Shown piece after piece: positions 35,009 to 47,000 of a stretch of DNA of 64,000 nt. This DNA comes from Bidens hawaiensis (taxonomy: Eukaryota > Streptophyta > Magnoliopsida > Asterales > Asteraceae). Numbering within the stretch: position 1 is the first letter of the stretch; the number at the start of each line of letters is the position of its first letter. The stretch covers positions 62,001 through 126,000 of the forward strand of contig JAIQDT010014356.1 in NCBI GenBank assembly GCA_021521415.1, written 5' to 3'. Position numbers and translations under genes: made by a program. Below the pieces are notes generated by a model. That model saw nothing but the letters and a program-made list of their open reading frames with translations. It ran no database searches and was not told the origin of the DNA.

Positions 35009-38000
35009 ATGTCAGATCACTCAATCAAGACACCTCTACTTCCAAATAATCAAACCCAAAGCCCAAATCAAGAAACCCAACAACAAGAAACAACCCATCT
35101 ACACAAAACCCTTGAAAGATTCAAACTTTACTTAACCTTACTGGGTTTCGATCAATCTTCTATATTGCGATTTGGGGTTTCATGGGTTACGTTTTTGGTG
35201 ATCGGTGTTGCGTTTCCCGTGGCCATACTTTCGTTGCACGCCAACTGTTCGACGTATTGCCTCTACGAAATTGAAGGCTTTGAGCTTGTTATTATCGTGT
35301 CACATGCTTGTCTGGCTGCAGTTGCTCTGCTTTGTCTTTCGCATAATTTGAGGAAGTATGGAGTTCGTGGGTTTCTTATTGTTGATCAGTGTAGTGGTCA
35401 TGTTGAAAGGTTTTCAAAGGAGTATGTTCAGAAGATCTCTGTAAGTCATGCTTTGTTTAGTGATAATATTATGACTTCATGGATTGATATCAAGATTGTT
35501 GATCACCAAGTTTGGTTGTTATTAGTTTGATCAATTATGATACTCAGATTATTAGATGTCATGAAAGTACTGTATGTAGAGTACAAATGCAACAAATGTA
35601 TGTCTTTGGTCCTGCTATCGGTACCGTACGCCACTCTCAAAAGTGTAAACGAACTGAACGTTCAAGGAACTGTTTGTGACACAAATATTATTTGTATAAA
35701 GTTTGTTGTATGTTTATTTAAACGAACGAATGAACGAACATAGACACAAATATTTGTTCAAATAAATATTCGTATTCGTTTAAAGTTAAATGAACGAACA
35801 CAAACATGCCCCTGTTCGTGTTCGTTAGGTTCGTTTACACGCCTTCCCAAAAAGTGTACACAAACTTGTCTGTTAGATCAGCCGCATGACTTGTATGATG
35901 TCATACAAACTGTATGACAGGGCGAAAAAAGTTGTCACTGGTCACATTAGTCGTTTCTTTGTCGGTGGTTTTCATACAGCCCATATACTTTTCTCGCCAT
36001 ATCATACTACCGTATGATACTTACCATTTCGAACCTTATACAAAAGGTTTTTCCGTACCAGCTCCTTCTACCTATACCGCAGTTGAAGCACCTAAAGGAG
36101 AATTTGGTGTCTTTCTGGTCAGTAATGGAAGCAATCGTCCCTACCGTCGTAAAATAAGAGCACCTGGCTCTGCGCGCTAAGGGCATTCCATCCAGTGTAA
36201 GCATCTGGATAATCTGGAATGCGACGTGGCATACCCGAAAGCCCTAAGAAATGCATGGGAAAGAAGGTCGGATTAACCCCGAAAAAAGTGATCCAAAAAT
36301 GGATTTGACCTAAAGTTTCAGGATATGTTCGACCAAAGATTTTACCGACTACCCGTTTGACCACTTTTCGCACTACCATATGGCCGTATGGTTATACAAG
36401 CTGTATGACACATCAGTGGTGTTTGGATAATTAGATGTCATAAAACTGTCTATAGAATAGAAATGTATTGTCATATTTAAGGAATGAAGGTAGTATGTTT
36501 GTTAATTATACTTTCTAATGTCAGGAATCTATACGCTTGTTTGTATTATGGGTTCTACCATGTCTTGCTTTGAAGATTGGACTTGAATCGATTCGTATTA
36601 TCTATATGCACCGAGTATCATGGTGGAAGTCTTTTGGCATTCTTGCAGCGTTGAACTTTATCTATTTATCTTCATGTCTCGTGTTCCATTTGGTTTGTAA
36701 TCTGCAAATTATCCATTTTGATGATTATGGAAGACTCTTGGAAACAGAAACCGATGTTTTGGTATCAATAGAAGAACATGATCGGTTACGTCATGATCTT
36801 TCGAAAATAAGTCATAGGTTCAGAATTTATCTCCTTCTTGTGTTTGCTGTTGTCACATCCAGCCAATTCGCAATGCTGTTTCAAGTCACGGAGATTAGTA
36901 ACAAAGTAACTTTCATCAATGGCGGTGATTTTTCTGTAAGTTTAAACCATAAACCCTGAATTGGAATATATGCGTTTATCTGATTCTTGTGATAGGCCCT
37001 CCTGGATCTTCCCACACCACCCTGGATCTTCATACACCATTTTTTGTCCTATACGGCTCGTATACGGCTATACGGTCGTATAGGACCTGAATCGTGTCAG
37101 AGGTTGTCTGCCATCGTTTATTGTGCCTCGTATAGGCCTATACGGGTCGTATAGGCCTATACGGCCGTATAAACACTTTTTTTAAAAAAGAAATGATGAC
37201 CATATATACAATATATGTGATTTATATGGGTCGTATTTGGCTCGTTTATAGACATTTTAAAAAAAAAAATGATGACCATATATACAATATATGTTATTTA
37301 TACGGGTCGTATTTGGTTCATTTATTGAAGAAACACTAACCGGACCCCGGACAGATTACTGGTAACCTGGGGGTTGGATAGCTGTTTCCCACGAGGGGTT
37401 AGACCCTTGGAAGATGGTTCTTCTGATAACCTGCAAAACAGACACCGTGAGCTCGTCACTGAGAAGGGGGGGGGTTCCTCCTTGTGACCACCCTCCGGCG
37501 TGAGAATCAGACTAGATTGCTCTTTAAATATAAAAGTATATTAAGAGATTGCTAGAGCAGATATCAGGTATATTATGATGATAATATGATAATGTAATGT
37601 GTCGATGATCATACCATTTGGGGTATTTATAGCCGAAGGTAGGTTTCCAAGGAGGTATGGCCGGCTGCAACAGTGTTCCTGTTCATCAACAGTAGCCTAC
37701 GCACGTGCCCTACTGGTAGTTGGTGGGTAGGCAGCGGCTGATAGTGACCAGGCCTGCTGTATACTGTTCCCTTTCCACCAACTGCCGGCTACGCACGTGG
37801 TATGACAGTAGTTGGTGAGTAGGCAGCGGCTAATAGTGATACAGTACAGGAGCATGCTGCTCGCCATGCTGTATCAGTGAGCTGTCGTATCTCTGATCAG
37901 ATCTTTCGCCCATACCTCGTCAGGTACAGTAAAAGGTCCTTCAGTATACAGACTGGCTTATTTGGGCGGGAGTATTCCCCCTCCCGCCTCTGTGCGGGAT

Positions 38001-41000
38001 TGCTCCCGGCTTTGCTCATTCCTTCAGGTGACACTGAATGATCGAGAGCTAAGTACCTAGTGCGTGTAGCCATGCTGCGCGGGTGGCCTTCCCTCATGGC
38101 TTGTATCCGAGGCTGCGGGAACAGGCGGAGTCCTTCACCATGGGAGGCATTTCCTGCGGGAACAGCTTGCGTACTGCGCGTAAGGACGTCACGTCTCTGA
38201 GCATGGTTGGTCCTGCGGATCCAGTTGGTTTTTGCGCAGACGTCCCTGTTTAAGGTGAGTCTTGCGGGACCAAATGGGCTCTACTGGGACCTACCTCTTC
38301 AAGTCCCCCCAGTCCAATGTTCTTCTCATGCGTGTTTAATAAAGTGAGGTGAACTTTTGGACTTTGAGCAAAGGGTTTTGAAAAGGGTTTTGTAAGGTTT
38401 TCCATGGGGATTCTTTCCGCGGAAGTCCTTGTCACTTGCAGAAATGCCCGAGTTTCCTGCTTGGTCTTTGGGTATGATGCGGGTAGGTCTGTAACCTCCT
38501 CGCAAGTCAGGAGCATTGAGTCCCAGTTGTATGGATTTTCCATGAGGTTTTGGTAGTTTTGAACATAGTGATCAATTATGTTAAGACCACCAATTCCATC
38601 CTGGAGCTTCAAACAACGTAGTTCTCGACGTTCCCGCTATGCGGGGATGTTATTTCCGTTTCCGCTAGCATTGCCCAGAAGATCCTTCTTGGTTTCAATT
38701 CCCAGCGGAGCGCTAGGTATGTGAAGGGTTTTGCCTTGACACTGTACCTGCGCTCGTCTTACGGTTACTTTACTTCCAAGGTATTCCTGGCGTCAATTCC
38801 CTGCGGGTGCTAGGTATGTGGAGGGTTTTGCCTTTATACTGTACCCGCACCCGTCTTGTAGTTACTTGGTTGCCGAGGAATACTTGGCTTCAATTCCCTG
38901 CGGGTGCTAGGTATGTGAAGGGTTTTGCCTTAACACTGTACCCGCGGCCGTCTTACGGTTACTTGTTTGCCAATGTTTATTTGGCTTCAATTCCCTGCGG
39001 GTGCTAGGTATGTGAAGGGTTTTGCCTTTACACTGTACCCGCATCCGTCTTACGGTTACTTGTTTGCCAAGGGGTAAGGGGTATTTTCCCGCTTACCTTT
39101 TGATATTTTCAAATTTTTTGAATTTTGAAATTCGAAGAGTTGGTGAAAAGATAAGAACAGTCCAAACCTATGAAACGTCGTGCGACGGTTTCTTCTGACT
39201 GTGTCAGGACGTGCAGGAAGTTATGGTGACGTGACAGAACATGGTCATTCCAGACGCTTTTCCTGGCGCTGTGGGCACGATTTTTCGGGCTCGTGGCCGC
39301 GAAATTACTGGCACACGTCCTGTCAACAGCTGTTGCCAGCCTGCTTTTTGCCACGTGTCATAGTTTCATTGCACCTTCGATTTCTCTCTCCTCCGCATTA
39401 AATTCACCGCATTAATTGCGATTAGTATATAAAGGGGGAGAGGCCTCTTTGTAATCCACACTTTCACCTCTCTTCTTCTTCTTCTTAGTGATTTCCGGCA
39501 AATACTCCCCTTTTTCAGGCAAGCATTTTCCCGAAATCACTTCTTTCTGCAAAAATGTCTTCTCATGATGCTAAAGCTGTAGCCGACGATAGGAGTACTG
39601 CTGGCGAGTGCCAGTGTGCTCTACCTGTCGATCAGTACCAGTACATCGTCAGGAAGTTCATGCTCGAGTCTCTCGAGCCTGAGTTTCCTGAATCCCACCA
39701 GACTGTGTACGATGCCCCCAGTGGCAAGATCGGGGTATATGCTGCATTCTTTGTTTATGGGAACCTTAGGTTCCCATTGACAAAGTTTGTGTACCGTGTC
39801 CTGGAGAGGCACGGGGTGCACCTGACCGAGGTGCATCCGATGGCGATTGCCAAGGTCCGGCACTTCGAGTGGGTGTGTCGGATTCTGGGTATTGAGCCCT
39901 ACGTGGACCGCCTGATGACCTTTTATACTTGGAGGTGCGTCCAGGGGTGGTACACCCTGACAACCCGTATTAAGGGTTTGAAGATCTGCGTGACCGAGCG
40001 CAGTCTCCAATCGTGGAAGCGGGAGTTCTTCTACATCTCTGCCCGCGCCATCCCCATTGCTATGAAGTTCAAGAAGGGTCAAGCGCTTCCGAGCCTTCAC
40101 GCTTCCAGCTACCAGGAGGCGGAATGGTTCGCGAAGATATCCCGGGTCCAATCTCCGGTTTACCGGTTTGCGGAGTCCGGGATGGTGCTGTTGGGGATGA
40201 GCCGGGTATGGAAGGATGCGTCCCGGTTTCCCATCCTTCTTGAATATGGTTTTAACTCTATTCCTTATGGTATGTCTTGTCTTTCTTGCTGATATTAGTT
40301 AATTTTCTAACTGTTTCTTTTTCTTTCAGAGGGGAATAATTTGGAGTCGCTCCTGTTCCCGCGGGAAGCTGACAGTCCCGTGCGGGTGGGCACTCGTGCT
40401 CTGGACGACAATGAGTTGCCCATCCTGGAGCAAACGGCGGATAGGTTTGTGGAGGTCTATCCGCCGGGCCAAGAGATCCTGAGCCACCGGCGGCCAGGTA
40501 AGGAGATATTCTATCCTGAACCCCTCAATGCTGTACCCGTTGCTGGAAATCCTTACATCCTGTCTTCTTCTGAGGAATCCGCAGATGGTCCTCCCCTTGT
40601 GCGGAAGAAGAAGGCTGTTGCCGGCGTGAAGGGGAAGGAGAAGGCCTCCACAGCTGATCCAGTGGTTCTCTCTGACTCGGAGTCAGATAGTGAAGAGGTG
40701 GCGGGGAAGCCCGGTGGTGAGGAGACCACTACTCCGGAGGCTACGACCGTTACCTCCGGAGAACCAACGAAGACGACGATGACCGGTACCAAGAGGCCGG
40801 CTCCATCGGGTTCCTCCCCGCCCGTCCGTACGTTCAGGGTCAAGAAAACCCGTAAGTACAATCGTAATGTCTGCAGATTTATCACTATAAATTTATCTAA
40901 CACTTTCTTCTTTGTGCAGGCGTGGGTGTTGACGCATTCCGGGGTGAAGCGCAGGGGAGTATCCCCCCGCCAATGACGGTAGGCTCGGTCAGCCTTCCTG

Positions 41001-44000
41001 AGGCGTCGACCCAGGCGCCTGCGCCTGCATCCGCTGGTCCAGTTGCTCATTCCTTTGAGCCAACTGTTCCGGCAGAGATGACGTCACCGCCGGCTGTGAG
41101 TGCGATTTTTACAGCATCCTTCACAGAGCCGGCGGTTACTGCTGCTGCTTACAAGGCGGCGACCACAACGGCGACCACGGCGGCTGCCGCCATGCCCGCG
41201 CCACCGGCACCGATGGCCGGACCATCAGGTACGCGCAGGGCTTCCCGTCGATTTTTGCCACCTTCCCGTCTGCCTGACCTGTTGGATGGATTTCCTTTAG
41301 GTTCAGGTGATGGGTTTGGCGGCTATCGGCCTGTCATTGACCCTACAGGTGCGTAGGGTTCCTTTCTTTTTCCCTTATGTTTTTTATCATCTTTTCCTTA
41401 CTGCTTTTGTTTCTTTTGCAGTGTCGGATTCCAATGAAGTGTATGTTCCTCGATGGAACATACGCCGAGGAACAACCCTTCGCACACCTGTGGAGTGCGT
41501 GGACTGGGCTCGCCACGCTGCTCCTCCGGGTGCGTTGGGGGAAGCCATGGTTAGCTACCAGGAGGGTAGGCTAACTAATGAGCTTCGGGTTCTCCAGGCC
41601 CGGATGCAGCCGCGCGTCGAGCTGCTTTGTCGTGAAAACGACAAGTTGAAAGCAGCTCGCGCCAAGGACATATCTGAGGCGCGTGCTCTTCGGGAGGAGA
41701 ACCAACAGCTGGCGGCAGCTGCCGCCGACAAGGAGAAGGCCTTCAAGGCCCTCGAGGTTGAAGTTCAGGCGCGACTCGAGGCCCGCTCCAAGGCTGCCCA
41801 AGCTGTGAATGGACAGCTTCGGCTGGCCAGGGAGACTGCGCGAAACGCAACCGAGAGGGCTGCCAAGGCTGAAGCCGTTGCTGAGCCTTTGCGTGTGGAG
41901 AATGAGGAGCTGAAAGGCAAATTAGAGGCTCTCCAACGCGCTCATGATGCCTTGGCAATGGAAGATGCCAAGAAACTCCAGGAAATCCTGGACCAGAGGG
42001 GGGTGCTTGACCGACCCAGCGGAAGCTTAAGGGCGTCGAAGAGGCTGCCGCAAAGGAAGTTTTACTTGCCAACCTTAACAAGAGCGAAGCCGAACGTGCC
42101 CATAACGAAGCTCAAGCTGCCCTCCAATGGCTTCTTCGAGAAGCGTTGCCTCAGGTATGTTTAGTTTTATCTTCACGCTTTTCTTTTGTAAGAAAAGGTT
42201 CTAATACTTGTGTTTTCTTTGTAGGTTGTGCGTCGGGTCTTTTCAGAGACCTCTTACGATGATGCTATGACCGCAGCCCTCAACGCTTCTCATGAGGATG
42301 GGGAAAAGGCCGGCTTCTTGCTTGGTCTAGGGTTTGTTGAGAAAGGCTTCCCGCCTTCCAACTTCCCTTTGTTCAATGTGGATACCGAAGCCATTTATGA
42401 CCAAGCATTGAACCAATACGCCGCCTTCCCGCATCCAGTGGTGGAGAAGGTGGACGAAGTAGCTGCTGCTGATGATGGGTTAGCTGTCCTCAAAGCGTTC
42501 CTCGAACCACCCCGTTCTTCTGACGGAGCGGGTCCAAGTGGAAGCGTCCCTGAAGCTTGATCCTGAAGATCCCTTCCCATTGCTAAGACTTGTATAGTTT
42601 TTTTTTTTTCTTTTAGGCGGGTAGTTTCCCGGCCATTCTTGTAATATATTCTTGAAATATTAATCTTTTTGCGTATAAGATTGTTATTTCCTTCTTTGGG
42701 TTCCTTGCTTTATAAACTTATGACTTGCATACTTAGTTTAAATTAGCAATTTTCCAAGTGTTTAGAATAAGAACCTTTGAACGTGGTTGATAGTGGGTTA
42801 AAGTTTCGCTTCCTCCTTCGTGATTGTGCGGGTGGAACCGTCACTTGCACTTGGTAGGATGGCTAAACTTTAACTTATATCTGACCTGCGTGTAGGTTTT
42901 CCTTTTCGAAATTTCTAAGGCATTAAGATAAGTTGACCTTTGAACGTGGTTGATAACAGGAAGTCTTGCTTCCTCTTTCGTGATTGTGCGGGTAGAACCG
43001 TCACTTGCACTTAGTAGGATGGCAAAACTTTACCCTTATCTGACCTGCGTGTAGGTTTTTCTTACCTTTTGAGGATAAGTTAACCTTTGAACGTGGTTGA
43101 TAATAGGTGTGAAGTTTTGCTTCCTCTTTCGTGATTGTGCGGGTAGAACCGTCACTTGTACTTAGGATGGCAAAACTTTACCCTTATCTGACCTGCGTGT
43201 AGGTTTTTCTTACCTTTTGAGGATAAGTTAACCTTTGAACGTGGTTGATAATAGGTGTGAAGTTTTGCTTCCTCTTTCGTGATTGTGCGGGTAGAACCGT
43301 CACTTGCACTTAGTAGGATGGCAAAACTTTACCCTTATCTGACCTGCGTGTTGGTTTTTCTTACCTTTTGAGGATAAGTTAACCTTTGAACGTGGTTGAT
43401 AATAGGTGTGAAGTTTTGCTTCCTCTTTCGTGATTGTGCGGGTAGAACCGTCACTTGCACTTAGTAGGATGGCAAAACTTTACCCTTATCTGACCTGCGT
43501 GTAGGTTTTTCTTACCTTTTGAGGATAAGTTAACCTTTGAACGTGGTTGATAATAGGTGAAGTTTTGCTTCCTCTTTCGTGATTGTGCGGGTAGAACCGT
43601 CACTTGCACTTAGTAGGATGGCAAAACTTTACCCTTATCTGACCTGCGTGTAGGTTTTTCTTATCCTTTTTAAGAATTTTGTTTTGAACCGTTCGACGCG
43701 CGGTTGTCGATAGGTTATTAATTCAGTTTTCTTAATGATTCATGCGGATAGACCGACACTTTCATTTTTGGGTGCTGAACTTTTTCCCCTTCAACTGACC
43801 TGCGTGAAGGTTTGTCACGTTGCTGGGTTCGTGCGGGTAGGACCGCCTTCCCATGCAATGACGACGTAATTATGCGGTGAAAACCGGCATATTAGTTCAG
43901 AAAAGTATAAATGTAAAATCATCAGCTTCGGTGTTCTTAAAGAGAATCATTTCCATTAGAAGTGGCTCTTGGCCTTTTCTTTACAAATTGGAATTGATTT

Positions 44001-47000
44001 ACATGCAGACTGTGTAAATGAGCTCCCTTCCATGTTGGGATGGGAGTGCCATCGAGCCGATACGCACCTGGTTCGGGATCTCGTTCTTTACGCAGCATGT
44101 AGTCTCGATTTTGAAGCTGGAATTGATTCGTGTTTTCCCCAGCTGGGGTTCTATATGCACTCGCCTGCTCAGCCTTTATTACGCCACGAGGTGCGCGAGC
44201 GTCCCATCTCTGACAAATGCTTCGACCATATCTTTTACATCTATGCATTCTTCAGTGTTGTGGCCCTTTGTCTTGTGAAAGTCACAGTATTTGCTCCGAT
44301 CAGCATCTTGACGATGTCGGATTATTGGAGGCTTTGGCCATGGGAGCTCTTCAGTGGCGAATATCTCAGTGACGCTTTTGGTGAGTGGCGTCCATCTGGA
44401 GTTCCGGTGCGACTGTACATTATCCCTTCCGTCCAACCGATGTTGCAAGCCGGATGAGGTGTCAAAGTTTACCCTTGACTGCCAAATGCCTAGCTTTCGT
44501 TTTTTATTTAGTCGGGCGGTGAGGACGTTGTCTTCTCTCGTCCTCTGGGTGTAGAGGTTTGTGCTCTGTGGGAGATCTCTACCCAGTTGCTTCTCTGTTT
44601 CCGCATAGCGTTTTGCTGCTGTCATGATGCCATCCCATGTGGATGGCATGCCATCTTTACCCGTTAGGGTGCGGATGAGCTCTGGGTCATGTGCGCCCTG
44701 GATGAAGGCAGCGCGAACGAGATCTTCGCTGATATTGCCCAAACTTAGCTTCTTTGAGTTGAAGCGAGTGATGAAGTTTGGCAGAGATTCATCTTCCTCT
44801 CGTATGCATTTGAGGATTGTCCATTGCTCCTCGGTATACTTTCGTTGCTGGCTGAAGTGTTGGCTAAACTTCTGTTGGAAGTCTGCCCAGTCGTAGATGT
44901 GGTTGACCGGTAGACGATCGAACCATGCTCTAGCAGCCCCCACCAGCGTCATTTGGAACATGTAACACCACGTGGGTTCCGTCCAATTACTGACGGTTGC
45001 CCCCGCTATGAACTTGTTCAAATGATCGTCTGGATCAGATATACCGTCATATGTGCCTATGTTAGGCATTTGTTTGGCACTCTTTGGGGCGATTGCTTCA
45101 GCAATGTCCCTTGCAAATTTGGACGTTCCTGCATTTGCAACGTTTGGTCTGAACGTTTTAGAGAAGTCCCGTGGACTTCCACCTGTGCTTTTTGGTTTGA
45201 AGGCTTGTCCAAAATGCCTTTTCGGTTGGGATTCCGTTTCCTTACGCTTCCCTTTTGCCCTATGGCGAGGGTTCGCGTCGGAGTCGGATTCCTCCGAGTC
45301 ATCCTCCCAGTATTCGAATTCGTCGGCCTGTTGCACGGAACGCAAGCGTTCGTCCAACTCAGCCTGGAATTTCTTTTGTCGTGCCTCCGCCCATGCCTTA
45401 ACTTCATCGAGAGTCTGGCGGGGGAGTCTTCGTTTCTCAAACTGGATATCGGTGGATCCCAATAGGTGATCATTTACTGCACTTGCCCCAGCTTTGGTAA
45501 GTGGGGTAGTGTTCGTAAAATTTACTTCACTTGCCCCGGCTTCGGTAGCCGGGGTAGTGTTCGTAAAAACTGTGTTGCCGGTGTTCATCCCAGTAGCTGG
45601 GTTTGTGGTTACCGGAATTTCTCTAACCATCTTTGTAGAAGTTTGAAAAAACTAGAGAAAAATAAAGTTCTAGCTTTATGCACGGATGGCGCCAATGAAG
45701 AAACACTAACCGGACCCCGGACAGATTACTGGTAACCTGGGGGTTGGATAGCTGTTTCCCACGAGGGGTTAGACCCTTGGAAGATGGTTCTTCTGATAAC
45801 CTGCAAAACAGACACCGTGAGCTCGTCACTGAGAAGGGGGGGGTTCCTCCTTGTGACCACCTTCCGGCGTGAGAATCAGACTAGATTGCTCTTTAAATAT
45901 AAAAGTATATTAAGAGATTGCTAGAGCAGATATCAGGTATATTATGATGATAATATGATAATGTAATGTGTCGATGATCATACCATTTGGGGTATTTATA
46001 GCCGAAGGTAGGTTTCCAAGGAGGTATGGCCGGCTGCAACAGTGTTCCTGTTCATCAACAGTAGCCTACGCACGTGCCCTGCTGGTAGTTGGTGGGTAGG
46101 CAGCGGCTGATAGTGACCAGGCCTGCTGTATACTGTTCCCTTTCCACCAACTGCCGGCTACGCACGTGGTATGACAGTAGTTGGTGAGTAGGCAGCGGCT
46201 AATAGTGATACAGTACAGGAGCATGCTGCTCGCCATGCTGTATCAGTGAGCTGTCGTATCTCTGATCAGATCTTTCGCCCATACCTCGTCAGGTACAGTA
46301 AAAGGTCCTTCAGTATACAGACTGGCTTATTTGGGCGGGAGTATTCCCCCTCCCGCCTCTGTGCGGGATTGCTCCCGGCTTTGCTCATTCCTTCAGGTGA
46401 CACTGAATGATCGAGAGCTAAGTACCTAGTGCGTGTAGCCATGCTGCGCGGGTGGCCTTCCCTCATGGCTTGTATCCGAGGCTGCGGGAACAGGCGGAGT
46501 CCTTCACCATGGGAGGCATTTCCTGCGGGAACAGCTTGCGTACTGCGCGTAAGGACGTCACGTCTCTGAGCATGGTTGGTCCTGCGGATCCAGTTGGTTT
46601 TTGCGCAGACGTCCCTGTTTAAGGTGAGTCTTGCGGGACCAAATGGGCTCTACTGGGACCTACCTCTTCATTTATCTTAACGGGTTTAAATGTTGAGTTC
46701 AAGCTTAGCTCGTCAAAAGCTCAAGACTGTCTAGGCATATTTGTTGCTTACATATAATAAAAATTTGAGGTCTTTTTAACATCTAGTCAACATACATTAA
46801 AATAAAAATGCACCCCAAAATTTGAGGGTTTTTTTAAATCGTTTTCCGGCAGCGATTAAGGCAGTCTGAATGTTTATGCAAATGTTTTCTATACGGTCGT
46901 ATAGCCCTATACGACCGTATAGCTTTTATGGTTTTGTCTGAATGCAATACGAGACATTTAATGCCTATACGGTCGTATAGGCTGCAAAAAGCTGTTTTGT

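Larger units (their letters stand above)
37326..46670 (-). mobile_element. Element B: young, pol-deleted Tat-lineage LTR retrotransposon
   Basis: LTRs at 37326-38301 and 45696-46670 differ by two substitutions and one G-run indel. Target duplication TTTAT lies at 37321-37325 and 46671-46675. Gag is open on the minus strand, but protease, RT, both RNases H and nearly all of integrase are gone; only a scrambled integrase C-terminus remains (43990-44100). The antisense Transposase_28 gene and its promoter are kept. Primer-binding site TTGGCGCCATCCGTGC and a G-rich polypurine tract are present. It sits in intron 2 of the DUF3537 gene, with gag antisense to the host gene. Movement must have used enzymes from another copy. 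Confidence 0.93.

Noticed and set aside
36025..36349. Functional nad7 or cox1 gene
   Set aside because: Only short internal or C-terminal fragments without start, stop or promoter, placed in a nuclear intron.
42750..43680. CRISPR-like regular repeats
   Set aside because: Units are contiguous ~150-bp tandem repeats without unique spacers, in a plant retrotransposon.
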